64,000 nt of DNA from Bolinopsis microptera (Eukaryota; Ctenophora; Tentaculata; Lobata; Bolinopsidae), in contig NC_087081.1 of the NCBI RefSeq assembly GCF_026151205.1, forward strand, positions 3,849,246 to 3,913,245. Direction: 5' to 3'. Shown here piece by piece: positions 49,201 to 61,900 of the stretch. Position numbers and translations under genes: made by a program. The notes beneath the pieces were generated by a model. That model was given only the letters and a program-made list of their open reading frames with translations, made no database searches and was not told the origin of the DNA. The number at the start of each line of letters is the position of its first letter. Position 1 is the stretch's first letter.

Positions 49201-52200
49201 ACCGGTTTTTCTGCTGAACATTTATTTGCTATCGAAGGTAAAAGGAAAGGCTCAGGTATCTCGATTTTCTTTCGTGACAGTTGTTCCTTTAAACGTAGCC
49301 GTGACCTAGATATCCGTAACAGTTATTTTGAATGTTTGGGTGGGTCTTTTGTAACTGATGTTGGCAAATGTTTTTTAATCGTTTTGTATCGATTCAATAA
49401 ATCTGCTAATGATGAATTTTTCACCAAGCTAAACAATATCATTGAAAAGTACGCGCATGGTCCGTGCATTGTACTCGGGGACTTTAATTTTAACTGTTTT
49501 AATCATGAAACTGATTCGTCAGTGTCGCGTTATTGTGAACTCTTTTTTAATTTCGGTATGTCTCCGCTAGTTAGCAGGAAGACTCACACATTTCGTGGAG
49601 CAACTACTTTAATTGATCAGATCTGGTCGAATTATTTTACTGAGGACACGAGTACATATGTTATAGATAATTCTATTTCCAATCACAGACCTTTAGTACT
49701 CTCAGTTCCACTCAATCTTAATTCGTACGCTGACAATAATTCTGGGGGTGATAATGGCACTAAACCCTTTTTACTTCACAATGTTTCCCCTGAAAATTAT
49801 GAAAAGTTTGGTGTTGAGTTTAATTCTTATTTTGCTAACTTTACTAATTTGATTGCCAACAACCCAGATTCAGTAAACTCAGCTGTATCAGCGCAATCTT
49901 GCTTTACAGATTTCTTCACTACATTCAAACAATTGTATTTTGAACATATTGTGGAAGAAATTGACTTGAATAGTAGTAAGCGTAATCACTACTTCAAACC
50001 TTGGATTACAATAGCTATTGCCAAGTCCTGTATGACCAAAAATACGCTGTATAATGCATGGGTTAATTCGAGAGGTTCTCCGAATGAAACCATAGCCATG
50101 ACTGTTTATAAGTCATATCGCGCAAAACTACGTGATATTATAAGATTTCGAAAAAGTTGTTATTTTCGTGATAAATTCACCCGTGCTTCTGGCAATATCA
50201 AAAAATGCTGGCAAATTATCAACGAGATAAGATGTAAAACAAACAAACTAACATTTCCAGATTACATCTCTGAGAACGGTCAACTTATACGTGAACGTCG
50301 TGTTATCTGTACCCACTTTAACAAGTATTTCACTTCTATCGCTGATAAACTTAACGAGAAGAAGTATGATGATAATTCTAACCCAGTCCTGGTCCCTGAT
50401 TTTCGTGACTTTTTACATTCTCCTGTTACAAACACTATCTTTCTTAAACCCATAGTATTTTCTGAGATTAGTGAGATTATTCGTAAACTTAACAGCAACA
50501 AGTCATCTGATTTCTCTCCTAGAATTCTTAAGTTATTTAATTATCAGTTCTCCACCATTCTTACTCATCTTTTTAACAACTGTATGAACAACTCATTATT
50601 TCCTTCGGAACTTAAAATTGCCAAAGTTTTACCGCTTTTTAAAAGTGGTGACCGTAACTCTGTTTCAAACTATCGACCAATTTCTATACTTCCAGTTTTT
50701 TCCAAAATCTTTGAAAAGCTGATACAGTCAAGGTTAATTTCGTTTTTTACAAAGGAAAATGTTCTCCACGAGGGTCAGTTTGGATTCAGAAGTGGGCGTT
50801 CGACCATACAGGCACTTAACACGTCTATCTGCAACATTTTAAAAAGTCTGGATCAGAAAAATCACACTTTAGCTATCTTTATAGATTACTCTAAAGCTTT
50901 TGATACTATTAAACATTCTATCTTACTTCAAAAGCTGTATCATTACGGAATTAGAGGGAATGCTAATGAACTTCTTGCAAGCTATCTTACAGGAAGATCT
51001 CAATATGTTCATTTTGATCAGGACACTTTTTCCGATTGTCTCCCTATAACTTGTGGCGTTCCCCAAGGCTCTGTCTTGGGTCCACTACTTTTTATTTTAT
51101 ATATAAATGACGTAACATCTTGTCAATGTACTTGTGACAATACTGCAGTCTGTACGAGCAATTGTGCAGATAGAAACTTGTTCGTCTTATTTGCAGACGA
51201 CTGCAATACGTTTATTACAAATGAAACTCTGGGTGGTGCTTTTGAAAAAGCGAACGCACTTCTTTGCAATCTTAAATCTTATATTGATGCCAACTACCTT
51301 CATATTAACCTTACTAAATCTAAATTCATGCTCTTCAGAACACCTCGCTCGAAGCCTAATCTTGAGGCTGATAATTATACTTTGACCTATGATGGCTACA
51401 ATTTACAGCGAGTTAAATGTATCAAGTTTCTAGGGGTGTTTATTGAGGAGTCGCTAAATTGGTCAGATCATATAAACTATATCGGGAAGAAGGTTTCCAA
51501 AGTTAATGGTGTGCTTTATCAACTTCGTAAAACCGCCCCTAAAATGTTAAGAATTGCTATTTTTAATGCACTCGTACAGTCGCATCTTTCCTACGGGATC
51601 ACGGTTTGGGGAAGCAGCACAGCAACTAATAAGTTGAATAAACTTTTTATCAATCAAAAAAAGGCATTAAGAAATGTGTTCGGGATTCGCAGAGTTAACA
51701 AACATCAGCAAGGAAATACGAAGCGTGTTTTCAGTGAAAACAAAGTGCTTACCGTGTATGGACTTTATCATAAATTTATTCTCACTGAGGGATTTCAGGT
51801 AGTGCATGCTGGTGGTTACCCAACGTTACTAAGAAAACACTTTCAAACTTCAGCTGTTAACGATAAACGGCTTATTTGTCCTAGAGTGTATTATAAAGAT
51901 AATATGCACAACATGTTATACGCTGTTCCCAGAATCTGGAATGCTGTTAACAACTCAAGTTATCTCACTAGAAATATCACCTCAATTTCATCCTTCAAGA
52001 ACAATATTAAGCAGTTCATTCTCATGTACCAATCTAATGGTTCAATTAACACATGGGAACCATCCAATCTTGATGCGCAAACATTTTTTGTCACTGCATC
52101 TAAGAACCCCGAATCATACTCAGTTACACGTTAACACCATGCATGTTGTTACCATATTGCATGTTTTTGATATTTTGGCATGTGACTGCATGTACATTTA

Positions 52201-55200
52201 CATGTTCAAATTGGACATTTTTTAGATTCTTATTCAAGCTGGGTAATTCCGACTGCATGTGCATGTTCATGTTCAATTTGTGACAATTCTTATTCAGTGT
52301 GTGTGATCATTTGAGCTGCGTTTTTAGCTGTTTTACCTTGCTTAATGTTCTATTTTGAATCTTAAATTACCCCCTGAGGGGCATAGCTCCAAGACTTCCC
52401 CCTCATTAAACGCCCCGTTTCTTTACTATGTGGGGGTTTGATAACCCCCCCATTTTCCGTAACCTTATTTCAGCTGCTTTTCTCACTTGGTGTCGCACAG
52501 TACATGTATTGTGCGACACCGGGTGAGAAGAGTCAAACGGGGTTCGAGATGCTCGGGTTTAAGATCACCAGATTACCTGATCTTACTGGAAGTCACAACT
52601 TTGACACTACAACTAAAGCATGGACACATACGGGAAAACTCTCTGCATCCTGATGCTGACTATTCCCTCATCTTTCTCACTGATAGCAAATTTATCCCTA
52701 CTCTACTATTACTACTAAGTTACTGCCTACTACTCTAGTTACCCTGTCTTGACTACCTTTTGATTGGGAAGCTAGTTGAACTTTATTATTTTATTATGGA
52801 CACATTGGATCTCTGTTAATAACAATTTATGACATCTGTTGTAATACAGTAATGTATGTGATTTTCGCGTTTTTCCTCATTTATTCTGATCATGGATATT
52901 GATTGATACTAAGATTTTCACATTTATGAGAGTTTTTGAATTTTGGTCGCGTAATTTTGATTTTATTTGATTTTTGAACAAAATCTTTATTTAATTAGAT
53001 TTCACTTTTTTTTTTACCAGTGGCTTACAAGCTTCTGGGTCCTGTTTTGAATTTTTTTGAGTGGATTGTTAGGGCCCTGGCATTTGCCGACAAAACGGTT
53101 TTTATTTTTATGTTTTATAATCCTGTTGATTTGTATATACCGTTTTGAAAATTTTTCAAATCTAAAAAAAAATCAATCTAATAGGCAATAAAGAAGTGGA
53201 CACAGGAACACAGGCCAAGAGAAATTACACGAAGATTACCCTGAAGATTCTCCTTGGAAACTCATGTAGTTTCATCTACCTGGTATATGTTTGCGGGGTA
53301 GCGTTCCCTTCCGTAACTAACTACTACACTCAGGGAACCGGTGCATATTCTTACTCCGCAATCAATCTGGTAGCAAGCAGTATAGTTCCTTGCCTCTTAG
53401 CTGCACTTAACCCTATCATCTTCATCTTGCTGACTCCAAATAGTTTAGGGAAACTGAGAATATGGAAGAATGCCTCGAGCAAGAGGGCTACTGAGGGCAC
53501 TAATCTCAGTGCTATCATGTCTGCTAAGTGAACATGTGACCTGCTAAGTGAACACGTGACCTGCTAAGGGAAGATGCGACCTGCTAAGTGAACATGTGAC
53601 CTGCTAAGTGAACATGTGACCTGCTAAGTGAACACTGAACATGTGACCTGCTAAGTGAACACGTGACCTGCTAAGTGAAGATGCGACCTGCTAAGTGAAC
53701 ATGTGACCTGCTAAGTGAACATGTGACCTGCTAAGTGAACACGTGACCTGCTAAGTGAACACGTGACCTGCTAAGTGAACACGTGACCTGCTAAGTGAAC
53801 ATGTGACCTGCTAAGTGAAGATGTGACCTGCTAAGTGAAGATGTGACCTGCTAAGTGAACACGTGACCTGCTAAGTGAACACGTGACCTGCTAAGTGAAG
53901 ATGTGACCTGCTAAGTGAAGATGTGACCTGCTAAGTGAAGATGTGACCTGCTAAGTGAAGATGCAACCTGCTAAGTGAACACGTGACCTGCTAAGTGAAG
54001 ATGTGACCTGCTAAGTGAACATGCGACCTGCTAAGTGAACACGTGACCTGCTAAGTGAAGATGCGACCTGCTAAGTGAACATGTGAACTGCTAAGCGAAC
54101 ATGTGACATGCTAAGTAAACATGTGACCTGCTAAGTGAACATGTGACCTGCTAAGTGAAGATGCGACCTGCTAAGTGAACACGTGACCTGCTAAGTGAAG
54201 ATGCGACCTGCTAAGTGAAGGTGCGACCTGCTAAGTGAAGATGCGACCTGCTAAGTCAATATGCGACCTGCTAAATGAAGATGTGAACTGCTAAGTGAAC
54301 ATGTGACCTGCTAAGTGAAGATGCGACCTGCTAAGTGAACATGTGACCTGCTAAGTGAACATGTAACCTGCCAGTTTAATTAATCTTAATTCAAAAATTA
54401 TATTATTGAATAATTGTCGTCCTTCTTTGGATGTAACATGTATGTCTATCCACTTGTATATTTTAGAAGCTCTTTTCGTTTTTATGGAAAGTTTAGATTT
54501 CAGTGCCTCGAATTTTTTAATGTATGATAAAAGTTGATAATAGAATAATTGTCCATTGCATTAAACTAAATTGTAATAACAATTGATTTAAAAGTATAAA
54601 ATACCTACAGCTATTACCTAGGATTAAGTACATGTAACCACGAAGAAAGAAACTTACCAGAGAAAGGTAAAATCTGTCCTCATAGGGGAATATTTTGATA
54701 ATCTGGTTGGAAACAGTTGGTGGCTCAAAAACGGGGTCTTCTTCCGCCGAGTTTGTATCTTCAATCGCTTTCTTTTCTTCCAGATAAGCTTCCTCCCCCT
54801 CGTCTACCATAATCTTATCAAGCCTGGCAGAACACGAATAAATTATACAGTCTCGTTTTATTTAAAAAAGACCGCATAGATTACCACAGCGGAGCAAGTC
54901 CAAGGAGCTGAAAATTTGCCAAAAAGTAACAATCAAGGTTTTAAATCCTCACCGCTTCTGCTGTTCTTCCTCTTTCTTAATTTTTACCATTTCGTGGGCA
55001 GCTTTCTGAAAGTAAAGATCATTAAAAATCAAACCAAATATGTTCTCCCCGCAAATAAAGTATACAAATAAACAGCAATAGGTGTACCGTAAAAGCACAA
55101 GGCTAGGTATACCACTTAATCCATCTGAAGAAATTTCAAATGTTGCTATACTATTATATATCACAGTCACCAAGATCGTGTGTCATAACCATGAATATCG

Positions 55201-55872
55201 AGAATAAGGAAAGAGAAGAAAAAAAGGAAAAAAAAGAATTACCTTGATCTTGTACCCTATGCTCTTGAACTCGTATCGATTAATTTTTGATCCGGGCTGT
55301 ATCTCGTAGGTCACCGAGCTATCCACCTCTCCTGTGATAAATACTTCATATAACTTAAATCTCGATTAAACCTTCACTCCGCCTCTATCACAACCAAGGT
55401 CAAGGATTGTTAACAGGGCTGTGTAACTAAAGAATCGATAATCTATGTAATATTAATCAAGTTTCTCATTTCTCCACTGCTGTTTATTTTTATATTCATC
55501 CTATTTTTGGAGCATTTCGAGTACTTTGGAGTACACAAGAAAGATTATATTCGAGCTGAAGAGAACGAAATAAGTAACGTGTTCAATAAAAACTATTCTG
55601 ATCGAACCATACCTGAATCCGGACACTCCACTTCGAGTACTACCCCACTACTAAGACCAACCAACACTCGCTTCTGAAATAATATATTGTTCTTGTTTTC
55701 TGATTATATAATAATTTAAAGTTTAAAAGTGTCGTGTTATAATGTAACATTTTTTTAAACGGTGAAATTGGTGTAATTGTTATTCGTGAACTTGATAGCA
55801 TAAAAACTTACTATAGGGCGTGGATCCTTACGCCCGAATATCATCTGATGGAAAAGTGATACAGTGAATGTG

Positions 55873-55915
<43 letters not shown>

Positions 55916-58900
55916 AAGTAAAAGTGAAAGTGAAGTGAATGAAAATTATTATGCAATGATGATAAAGGTGAAAAAGTGCAGTTCTTCTATTAATAAATGG
56001 TGGAAAAGCCATGCGAATTAAGATTATTATGCTGCAAAACAAATAAAAAATGCAGCAAAAACTTACGGAGGAATTCGACCACGCCATAGTTGTAACAGGG
56101 GCTTCCAGCTTCATGAAACCGATCGGCAGATAGTTGGAAGTTATGTCGAAGAAAAATAGGGTGCAGTCATCTTTTGATCCTGTTACCAACGTTTTACCTG
56201 ACATTATCGACTGTTAAAATCTAGTTATTAAATTAAAACTAATCGGAATCATTATTAATGCGGATTAAATTGACAGCTAGAGTTAGTTACTAAGTTACTT
56301 ATTGTTAATCATAGTCAAGTTTTATCGTTAGTTTAGAATTAGTTACAAGTTCGAGTTATCAGTTATGCAAACCTTCATCATCAATTATCATAGCTGTAAC
56401 CTCGCCCTTGTGAGGTTTCAGTGCATGTTGTAGGGAAATTTTCAGTTCATACTCCGACTCCTGCTCAGCATAATCCAATGTCATCACTCTGATCACACCA
56501 TCACTAAAACCACCGATCAGTGTGACACATTTGGAGTCAACATTTCGACCGGGCCACAAAATACAGCTACCACCCGATTTGTACTTCTTGCGCACGAGGG
56601 TGTGCTTCCTGAGATAGTCGAACACCCTTACTGTACCGTCAGCTCCCATACTTGCTGCCATGTGAGTGTAAGAACAAGGGGCGATCCCTCTTACTGGACC
56701 AGCGTGGTAGGATTGTATAAGTTCGGGGGCTTTCTTAGTCAAAGAGACTGAGATATCTAGTCTCCAGATTCCACCAGAAGCATCCTGAAAATATTTTTGG
56801 TCGGTTAAGTTCAAACAGTAATATACAGGTTCATAAAAGCTTTGAGAAAATTTAATTGGATACATGTACACGGGAATATGATAACAAAATAATGATGTTA
56901 CTGGTTACCATAGTTACTGCGCGTCTTTAAGCGCTGAAAATTCATCTTTATACATAGAAATATCTCTGCGCGCTACATAATCAAGTATTTCGCACGGTGA
57001 CTATAATCGTTGGAAACCCTACCACTCGTTGGAAACCCTACCACTCGTCTACTCTACTTATAGTACTATTAACCTGGGCAAGCCACATAGAGTTAGTATC
57101 ATTATTTTCAGTGACTGTTTTACACATGCTGATGATGCTCACTCCGTCACCAACGTGCATCTCTGACATGGGCTCCATCGGGAACATGGCATCTTCCTCC
57201 AGTACGTCGGCCCCGTCTATTGTCTCAAAGTCCCAAATCTATAAAGAGGGTGAATTGGGAGGTTTTAATCCAACCTAGTATCCATACATTAAATTAAATG
57301 AAATAAAATGAAATAATGGAGGTTTATAAGTGCATCCAAATGTATCATAATCTTCATGGACATAAAGGGGTAGTGAAAATAACGAAAAATCCATAAATCT
57401 TCACCTTCACACTTCCATCAGCACCTGCCGTTATAAGCTCGCCCTCATCCAAAAATATCTCCTGAATTTGACCCTTGTGACAGTTTTTGTTTTCAGTTGA
57501 AGACAGTTCACATTTGATGAGATCACCATCCCAGAGCAACATGTTACCCCACTCAGAACCGGACAATACTTTTCCGTCCGGCAATTCGACATAACCTGAG
57601 CAGAAACAGATGGTTTGGGAATAGAAAATCAAGATATAACTTAAACTGACAGATTGAAATATCTGGAAATTGTATGATCTGATAATTAAATCTAAAAACG
57701 TTCTGTTTGACGTCTGATTTAGCGCATATTTTTAACAAATAACCGATTTTAATGACTACAATAAGCTTAATGGCGCTATCTACAATCCATACGCTCAAAA
57801 TAGTCGATGTAATGTTATTGGAGATGCCATAACCAATGAAAAGCACCAAGATTTAACATGGAGCGACATTTCGGCTTTCCTAACTCACTGTCAGTATAAA
57901 CAGCAACGTAACGTGAAGAATGCGACATCCTCTCAACTCATTCTCCATGAATATGAGATCCTTTTTCAAAAATATTGATCAACTACGAGAAGATATTATA
58001 CAAATATATGATAAGTATTGTATTCTGTTTTAACGAAACTAACTGCACAGGAAGAAACAGGTCACATAAAATGGATTCCTTGAACCGTATATCCAGGATC
58101 AACGTTGCAATCCTAAAGGCAACTTTAACTGTGTTCAGCTATGCTTGTTAAATAAGCTCCATTTTAATAGTTTCAACAATACCTAATCTTGTGCACTGAG
58201 TTTTTCACTTTTAATAGATAATACTTATTATATATATTTTTGAGTAAACATTGGCTGGTACTTCGGGCCGGTCCCCAACAAAAAAAAAGATACTGGTGAA
58301 AAAATTCATGGGAAAACAGCAACGTACCTTCAATATCACTTATAGCAGTTCTGCCATATTTTCCCAGTTCTCCCTGAAGTTTGAGACCAGTAAAGGTGGC
58401 TGCCATTTTCCAAAATTTGATGTGGCCCAGACCCCCGGTCGTAAGCTGTCCTTCTATCTCAGTTGAGAATGTCACTCTAAAGACGTCCTGGGGTGGTAGG
58501 CAGGGTTTAGTGACTTCTAATTGAGAGTTAATTGAGAGTTAATCATCTTATTAACAATGGGATTCTGCGGAAAGATTCGGACGGATTATTCTTAATTCAA
58601 TGACAATATTCTAAAGTTCTAAGTAATCGTGTAACCTGTCCGTGCGCTTTCGATCTCAAGATAATTTTCTCCCTCTTCCAGTCCCAAATAGTCAGCATGT
58701 AATCAGGACTTGATCCAAGAGAAGCCAGCTTTGCACCTGAACAATAAGACAAGTTCAATTATCAAGAATTGAATGATTGCTACCTTTAATTTGAAAAACA
58801 AATAGTATAGATAGAAGAAGTATAGATGTGAATTATGAATTAAAAATATGATCTTCGACAACTTTTCACCTTATTTTCTTACCATCTGGAGAAAAGCTGA

Positions 58901-61900
58901 GGAAAGCGTAGCTTCTTTCTGTTCCTTTTCGGCATATTCTGTACAGTTTTAGGGAAGGGTATTCAAAAATCAGGATTTCTGGTTCAAATCCCTGTTCTCC
59001 TACAGCAAAATATTTCCTTGACGGGTGAACCTGGAAAATTACATCACTATAGTTCATTACAAACATAAAAACACGGTAAAATTGAGAAATATTATAAGGA
59101 AACTTAAGAATGGGCAAATATTTGCATTCTACATAAACTTACGCCGGATGCAACTTGTTTGCAGTACAAATGTCGACAATAAATAAAATACAATTTAAAT
59201 TATTCCGCACTAACACTGAGATTTAACTACTTACAGCAATAGATCCGATGCCCTTGCCTCCAACAGTGGGAAGATAAGTCAACTTCTTGGTATCCACATT
59301 AAAAATCTGGATGTAATTACCGGCTGAAAATAGCACGTGCGTTTCATCAAGCACGTGTAAGTTTGCCCTGAAAAGATAATTCAGTAATTTCATATATTTC
59401 AGGAATTATTGGGGGATATCAGTATTTAAATCTTGTTTTAGTTTAAAATTTAATTGTAGAGCTTAATTGCATACCATAAATTTAAAAATAATTTTTCTCT
59501 AAACTAAGCTGTCCAAAATTTCCGAAGATTAATAACCACTGCTACATTTTGTAACTTGGTGTAGATTAATCAATCAAATTAATTAATTAATTAATTAATT
59601 AATTAATCAATTAACCCATTTTAACCTAAGATAATATTGTTCCACGGGTAATACTGGAGTATAATGGTGCTAAATTTAACCCAGTAGACTTCAAAACTCT
59701 CCACCACACAAATAACGTAATATCCGGATTGGAAAGTAAAACAATTAATAGCTGTTTTAAACAGCTCACCTCTTCAAACACTCGTAACCGAAGGAGTGGA
59801 AGAGAGTCAGGAAGTTGGAGGGAGTGCTTCCCTCGCCGGACGAGGTTTTGGCTCGTGCATACATCTGTTCTAAGTCGTAGAAAAAGTTGGGGTCGGGACC
59901 AGGGTCAACATCGTCATCCGGATTGTAGTCCAGCATCTCGGGATACTTTTCATCTGAGAGGAAAGTATAGAGAATATTGTGTTTCAAGTTCAATGCTCAG
60001 ATAAATACCCTATCTGTAATAATATTGAACAATTCTTTCGAACAATAACTGCTTCAAAACAATGTTAAATTGAACGCCCTTAGCATTCTCACCGATGGCA
60101 CTCTTCTTGCCGTTCTCAGCAGTAACCACTGCTTCCACTTCACCCTCTCCTTCAGCTGCTCCAGCTGCACCAACTGCACCACCGGTACCTAATTCACCCT
60201 TGGCTGCAGCTTCACCAGTAGCTCCTTCGGTCTTCTTCTTCTTCTTTCTCAACTTCTTTGGAGCATCTGTTGCCTCATCCACTGATGCGTTGCTCTGAAA
60301 ATTAATGGATTTTCACTCAGTTATACTTGAAGTATGTTACCGTGAACAGATATGAAGCTTTAATAACGATCATAGATAAGAATCATATTATTCATAGATA
60401 ACAATCTGACAGTAGATTTTAAAACTTAACAAAAAAAAACACTGTCTAACGGCGGTTGTCGGTTGATAATATTAGCTAACTTACGTCAGTTTCATACTCA
60501 GATTTATCTGCCCCTTCCTTCGTGACCACTGTGTCTGCCAAGAGATAAATCAATATTCCATCATTTGCTCAGTTTTCAACATTTTCACAAACATCCCAAA
60601 TATGTCATTGCAAATAATAGGACGATAAACAATCAGTATCTTGAACAACATTTTAGACATAAAGAGTTCAAGTTTTCAACATTCGGACATGCATCATTGC
60701 CAGGGCAAAATCCTACAAACCAACACCAATCAAAATAACAGTAGACATACTAATTAACAGTAGACATAGTATAATTACGACCACACTGGTATTTTCGTAA
60801 CAACAAGTAGAACAAGTCATTCAATTATTAAAAACTTAATAACAGTAAACAAACAGGATTCCCGTGATATAAAATTCATAAAATGAGGAATGATTAAAAG
60901 TCATGATTGAGTGAGAAAGTTTGATAAGTGTATCTTAATTTACCTGCTACAGGAGCATTATCCTCTTTACCACCTTCTTTTCCCGCCTCTCCACCTTCAC
61001 CAGTGACACCTGCATCTCCACTACTAGCTTCCAATTCCCCACCTTCTGCATCCCCACTACTGGCTTTCCCACCTCCTACTTTTCCTGCCTCTCCACTCTT
61101 AGCATCAACATCTCCGGCTGCATCTCCACCTTTGTCTCCGCTTGTTTGATTTGGCTTGTCTCCACTGGTAGGCACTGCACTAGCTGTATTATCACTTGGA
61201 TTCTCCCCGCCAGACTGCCCTTCACCAGGCTTCTCTTCGCCAGGCTTTTCTTCGCTTAATTTTTCTGCGGTCATTGAAGTTTTACTGACAGTTTTATCAC
61301 TGTCCTTCAATTTATCGGAATCTTTTTTCTCAGCAGTAGCCTTTTCTTCTGGTGTCTTGCCAGTTGTTTCTTTTGACTTGTCTTGGTCTAGATTGTTCGA
61401 CTTCAGTTAAGAACGAGCGATTTTTTATTGATATTTTACGATGTGAATCATTGGCAGTAATTTTCTAAGAGACTCTGGTTGTTTCATCCAAATTTATTCA
61501 AAAATATGAGTAACATCAGAAGGATAGTTAAACTACCAAATATTATCCAATACAAGTTTCACAGCGTTTTAATCGGCTTTTTCAATCAAAATTTTCAGGT
61601 TTCTTAAAAAGGCTATCAAAAGTCGACAGCGATAAAAAACATTAATTGACCAGGCTGCAGCTTCAGCTTCACTAAGAGCTATAAAGTTTGAAAAGAGTAG
61701 TTACTAAGGTATGACATAACTCAGCTTAAGCGAAAACATTGCTTAACATCTACAATTATCAAAAGAAACGAAAGTGCATGTTGACAAATCGAATCTTACT
61801 TCCTGTATAGATGCATTTAAATAAATCTCTAGTGAAAAATTAAAGATGATACTAATTAATTGAATAGACAGTCACTTGTATTTGAGTTATTGATTGATTG

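Larger units (their letters stand above)
48132..53531 (+). pseudogene. Rhodopsin-like GPCR pseudogene split by a LINE insertion
   Basis: Parts of a class A GPCR are present in order: TM1 [22 protein letters not shown]2 [20 protein letters not shown], a Gly/Ser/Asp/Lys-rich loop ([16 protein letters not shown]), TM3 [13 protein letters not shown] continuing as [18 protein letters not shown]4 [22 protein letters not shown]5 [20 protein letters not shown] and, after the LINE, TM6 [20 protein letters not shown] and TM7 [20 protein letters not shown]. Three lesions are visible: a 130-bp tandem duplication (units starting about 48211 and 48341) that repeats TM1/TM2 and shifts the frame; a one-base loss near 48739-48742 within TM3; and a 4.1-kb LINE in the loop between TM5 and TM6. 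The second part runs from about 53181 to a TAA at 53529-53531 (stop after MSAK... reads SAK). I describe the breaks only. Confidence 0.9.
43995..59953 (-). other. CFAP44: CFAP44 WD40/beta-propeller block
   Basis: Seventeen exons encode the propellers. Recognisable blades include [20 protein letters not shown] (58736-58636), [20 protein letters not shown] (58487-58328), [13 protein letters not shown] joined to IWDFETIDG (57595-57405 and 57238-57074), [16 protein letters not shown] and [15 protein letters not shown] (56784-56373), [17 protein letters not shown] (56197-56067), [13 protein letters not shown] (44519-44364) and [16 protein letters not shown] (44162-43995). Two exons are very short: 33 bases (55844-55812, [11 protein letters not shown]) and 53 bases (55005-54953). 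Intron 54657-44879 is nearly 10 kb and contains a GPCR pseudogene, a LINE and two minisatellites. Confidence 0.93.

Noticed and set aside
61156-61410. Plus-strand open frame over the acidic CFAP44 exon
   Set aside because: Shadow of the low-complexity coding exon 61387-60944 on the minus strand.
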